Below, piece after piece: positions 33,320 to 35,116 of a DNA stretch of 35,116 bases (the first letter of the stretch is position 1; every line of letters begins with the position of its first letter). This DNA is from CAZRDB01 sp964598695 (lineage in GTDB: Bacteria; Armatimonadota; Zipacnadia; UBA1398), in the NCBI GenBank assembly GCA_964598695.1, contig CAZRDB010000031.1:1-35116 (forward strand), given 5' to 3'. The position numbers were made by a program, and so were the translations under genes. A model generated the notes under the pieces. That model made no database searches, had not been told where the DNA came from, and saw only the letters and a list, made by a program, of their open reading frames with translations.

Positions 33320-34252
33320 ATGAGGTCTCTGCGCTCCGGGGCTCTTGCCCTGGCGCTCTGCTGCATGGCAGCAGGCGCCGCAACCAGCTCTGCAACCACG
33401 TACTACGACTTCGACTCCACCACCAGCGCCCGATGGTCCGACTGGGCCGGCCTGTCGCTCTCGCTCTCGGGCGGCAAGCTTGCGCTGGGCACGGTCGACC
33501 CGACCATCTCGTACGCCTGGAATGACTGGAAGGTCACCCCGGGGCATCCGGACCCCGGCAGCGAGATGTTCGACATCGAGGGCATCTTCTACCGTCACGC
33601 GGCCGGGACCCACAACTTCCTGGTGATCAGCTCCGGCAGCGCCGACATCTGGAACGAATCCGGCCAGCAGCACTGGCGCGGGGACCTCGCGATCAACCCC
33701 AACCGCGACGCGAGCGGCGATCTCACCTGGGACTCGACCGGCAGCAACGACAACCGCGCCGCACTCTCGGTCAAGACCGGCGGGACGCACGCGGGCTACG
33801 CCGAGTACGACGCGCTCTGGGGCTACGGCGCCGCCACGACGAACTCCGGCAAGGCTTGGCGCGATCCCAAGCGCTGGAAGGGCAACAACACCGACGGCTA
33901 CACCCCCGGCGGCGGCGAGAACCCGGGCGACCTCAAGAACGGGTACAACTGGGGCAGCAACTTCTACCACGGCTCCGGCGACAGCAGCGCCTCCTACGGC
34001 GTCAGCTACTGGGGCACCGAACTCCGCGGTCTCGGGGACAACGGGGGGAAGACGTACGCCTATCAGATCTCGATCACCGATGCGGTGATGGCCCACATCG
34101 GCGGCTTCGACAGCGTGGTCGTGAGCGAGACCTGCAACAACGACTTCCTGCAGGTGCGCTCCGCGCGGGCTCCGGAACCTGCCAGCCTCTGCCTCATCGG
34201 CGTCGCCGCCGGTGCGGGTGCGGTCGCCCGGAAGCGCCGGCGCGCCCGCTAG
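33320..34252 (+). CDS. PEP-CTERM sorted exported protein
   Basis: A 310-residue exported protein. A signal peptide (MRSLRSGALALALCCMAAGAATSSA) leads to a Trp/Tyr/Gly/Asn-rich beta-type mature domain with no recognised catalytic motif. The C-terminus is a canonical PEP-CTERM sorting tail: Pro285-Glu-Pro287, a hydrophobic helix (ASLCLIGVAAGAGAVA) and a basic end (RKRRRAR). In other bacteria, exosortase recognises this tail and the protein goes to the cell surface or extracellular matrix. No exosortase gene is here. The ATG at 33320 has GGGAGGG seven bases upstream. It is divergently transcribed from ilvD. Confidence 0.88.
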   Translation: MRSLRSGALALALCCMAAGAATSSATTYYDFDSTTSARWSDWAGLSLSLSGGKLALGTVDPTISYAWNDWKVTPGHPDPGSEMFDIEGIFYRHAAGTHNFLVISSGSADIWNESGQQHWRGDLAINPNRDASGDLTWDSTGSNDNRAALSVKTGGTHAGYAEYDALWGYGAATTNSGKAWRDPKRWKGNNTDGYTPGGGENPGDLKNGYNWGSNFYHGSGDSSASYGVSYWGTELRGLGDNGGKTYAYQISITDAVMAHIGGFDSVVVSETCNNDFLQVRSARAPEPASLCLIGVAAGAGAVARKRRRAR

Positions 34253-34280
34253 GCCAGCCAGCCTGCACCTGCCAGACAGA

Positions 34281-34313
34281 CACGGAGCCCCGACGGTTGT
34301 CGGGGCTCCCGTG
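34281..34313. terminator. Hairpin after PEP-CTERM gene
   Basis: GGAGCCCCGAC (34284-34294) pairs perfectly with GTCGGGGCTCC (34299-34309) around a four-base loop; CAC and GTG extend it after a one-base bulge. It lies between two convergent genes and can serve both. No T-run. Confidence 0.6.
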
Positions 34314-34340
34314 CTGTACAGACCGTGGGGGCCGGGGCGT

Positions 34341-34775
34341 TCAGCGGACGTTCGGGCCGGGCTGCCCCGAGGCGGCCCCGGGAGGCGGCCCGTGGTGCCC
34401 GCCCGAGCCCGCGATGAGGCTGAAGGGCGGCACCCGGAGGACGGTTCCCGCGACGATCGCCGCCAGGATCGCGGCGGAGAGCAGCGCCTCCCGGGTGACT
34501 CGGCGGCGAGCGCGGAACGGCGCCGCGAGGTAGCCGAGGATGGCGCGCCCGTTGTAGAGGATGTGGACGAGAGCGGCGGCGAGCGAGGCGAAGCTCAGGA
34601 CGGTGTGGAGTTCCTTCCACTGGCCTCTCGCGAGCCCGAGGACACTCGGCGGCATCGAGGGCGACCAGAGGTACATCAGCAAGCCGCTCAGGGCGACGAG
34701 GAGGAAGCACGGGCCGAGGATCAGGCTGGTCAGCGATCGTCCGCGCAGGGGCTTGCTCGGTGTGGGTTCGGTCAT
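34341..34775 (-). CDS. DUF4405-like small membrane protein, possible haem-binding
   Basis: A 144-residue protein with three membrane helices: LTSLILGPCFLLVALSGLLMYL (about 15-36), WKELHTVLSFASLAAALVHILY (about 53-74) and ALLSAAILAAIVAGTVL (about 97-113). His57 and His71 in the second helix match the histidine pattern of DUF4405 proteins, which resemble b-type cytochrome membrane domains. Haem binding is inferred from that pattern only. The last 25 residues are Pro/Gly/His-rich. The ATG at 34775 has AGGAGGGG six bases upstream. No redox partner gene is adjacent. Confidence 0.75.
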   Translation of the reverse strand: MTEPTPSKPLRGRSLTSLILGPCFLLVALSGLLMYLWSPSMPPSVLGLARGQWKELHTVLSFASLAAALVHILYNGRAILGYLAAPFRARRRVTREALLSAAILAAIVAGTVLRVPPFSLIAGSGGHHGPPPGAASGQPGPNVR

Positions 34776-34925
34776 CGTGGACCCCTCCTTGGTGGTCTGG
34801 GATACGGGGACCGACGCGCCGTGGGGGCCGGGGTTCGGAACGGTCGCCCTATATGGAGGGTGCGTGGAGGAGCCGTGGCGGGGGGATGGAGGAGGCCGGC
34901 GCGCTCGGGATCGGCGAGCGGAGCA

Positions 34926-34955
34926 TTGACAGGGGCGCCAGGCGGGAGTCATAAT
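34926..34955 (+). promoter_or_regulatory. Strong near-consensus sigma-70 promoter
   Basis: TTGACA (six of six) at 34926-34931 and CATAAT (five of six) at 34950-34955 are 18 bases apart. This is the closest match to the housekeeping consensus I found in the window. Transcription would begin near 34962 and run off the right edge. Confidence 0.65.
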
Positions 34956-34961
34956 GCCTTT

Positions 34962-35116
34962 TCGCTGTCTTGAGGCTTACTACTGGCAGGCAGAATGCGC
35001 GAGAGCTATTCCACCGCGAATGGAGCATCCCACCATCCGGGGGCCGTATGGGTTGCCGGCTGTCGTGCTGTACGGCGAACCGGTCCTCCCCCGGGCGACT
35101 CGGGCACTCACCCGTT
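34962..35116 (+). other. Transcribed segment with competing hairpins, right edge; leader, ncRNA or start of a gene
   Basis: Downstream of the strong promoter, CCGGGGG (35037-35043) can pair with CCCCCGG (35088-35094), enclosing GGTTGCCG (35051-35058) paired with CGGC-AACC (35073-35081, one bulged G). A second hairpin, CCCGGG (35090-35095) with CTCGGG (35099-35104), uses bases of the first, so the two exclude each other. A frame from ATG 34995 is open to the edge (about 40 codons, MRESYSTANG...), but its third positions are only about 60 percent GC, well below the neighbouring genes. Another frame from ATG 35048 is also open. Leader, small RNA and short coding start cannot be told apart from this fragment. 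Confidence 0.35.

Noticed and set aside
35044..35094. SAM-riboswitch-like string GCCGGCAACC on the minus strand
   Set aside because: Only the short core string matches; the surrounding stems of SAM-I or SAM-IV could not be built. The downstream minus-strand gene is a DUF4405-like protein about 270 bases away with no link to methionine, and the strong promoter runs the other way.

Overview
The window is very GC-rich, non-repetitive bacterial DNA with third codon positions almost saturated in G or C. One run of ten Ns (3365-3374) marks a scaffold join, so this is probably a draft or metagenome-assembled genome. The content suggests a Gram-negative-type bacterium of the Planctomycetota/PVC group or a neighbouring candidate phylum. 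The markers are Tat-exported sugar-isomerase-like barrels, a DUF2330 protein, a HzsA-related cytochrome, a URO-D-superfamily protein, a PEP-CTERM protein and a TonB-like protein. The phylum is an inference; no rRNA or tRNA gene is present to anchor it. I found no CRISPR array, transposase or phage gene.

Layout. Positions 1-3912 hold the 3' part of a TRM11/RlmL-like RNA methyltransferase, a TonB-like protein, a convergent URO-D-superfamily protein and an unknown gene cut by the scaffold gap. Positions 3953-6553 are a compact overlapping zinc ABC importer operon (substrate-binding protein, ATPase, permease). Positions 6625-9207 encode a large DUF2330 fusion protein. It converges on a leftward group (12971 to 9194) of a HEAT-like protein, a PAS-GGDEF diguanylate cyclase and a Tat-exported FAD oxidoreductase. 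Positions 13146-17087 hold a DUF362/ferredoxin protein followed by three tandem xylose-isomerase-like TIM barrels, two with Tat signals and one without. Positions 20363-17170 (leftward) encode a Tat-signal protein with a cysteine cluster, translationally coupled to an exported protein of unknown function. Positions 20559-26987 form a probable operon of a YVTN-propeller/cytochrome c protein, a 1000-residue HzsA-related protein with two CxxCH motifs, a small membrane protein and a fourth Tat-exported barrel.

Positions 28707-27152 encode an ECF sigma factor and an overlapping anti-sigma factor with a zinc-finger motif, one membrane span and a LolA/RseB-like outer domain. Upstream is the leftward branched-chain amino acid cluster ilvD-ilvB-ilvH (33072 to 29172) plus a small membrane protein; ilvC is not here. 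A divergent promoter region serves ilvD and a PEP-CTERM protein (33320-34252). The window ends with a leftward DUF4405-like membrane protein and a near-consensus rightward promoter at 34926-34955 that leads into a GC-rich segment with competing hairpins and running off the edge.

How the parts fit: zinc import and valine/isoleucine synthesis are ordinary housekeeping. The distinctive part is 13146-26987, where several export-targeted sugar-isomerase-like proteins sit near two exported c-type cytochrome/propeller proteins. I infer an extracytoplasmic carbohydrate or glycoside modification function with an associated redox module, but no substrate can be read from the sequence.
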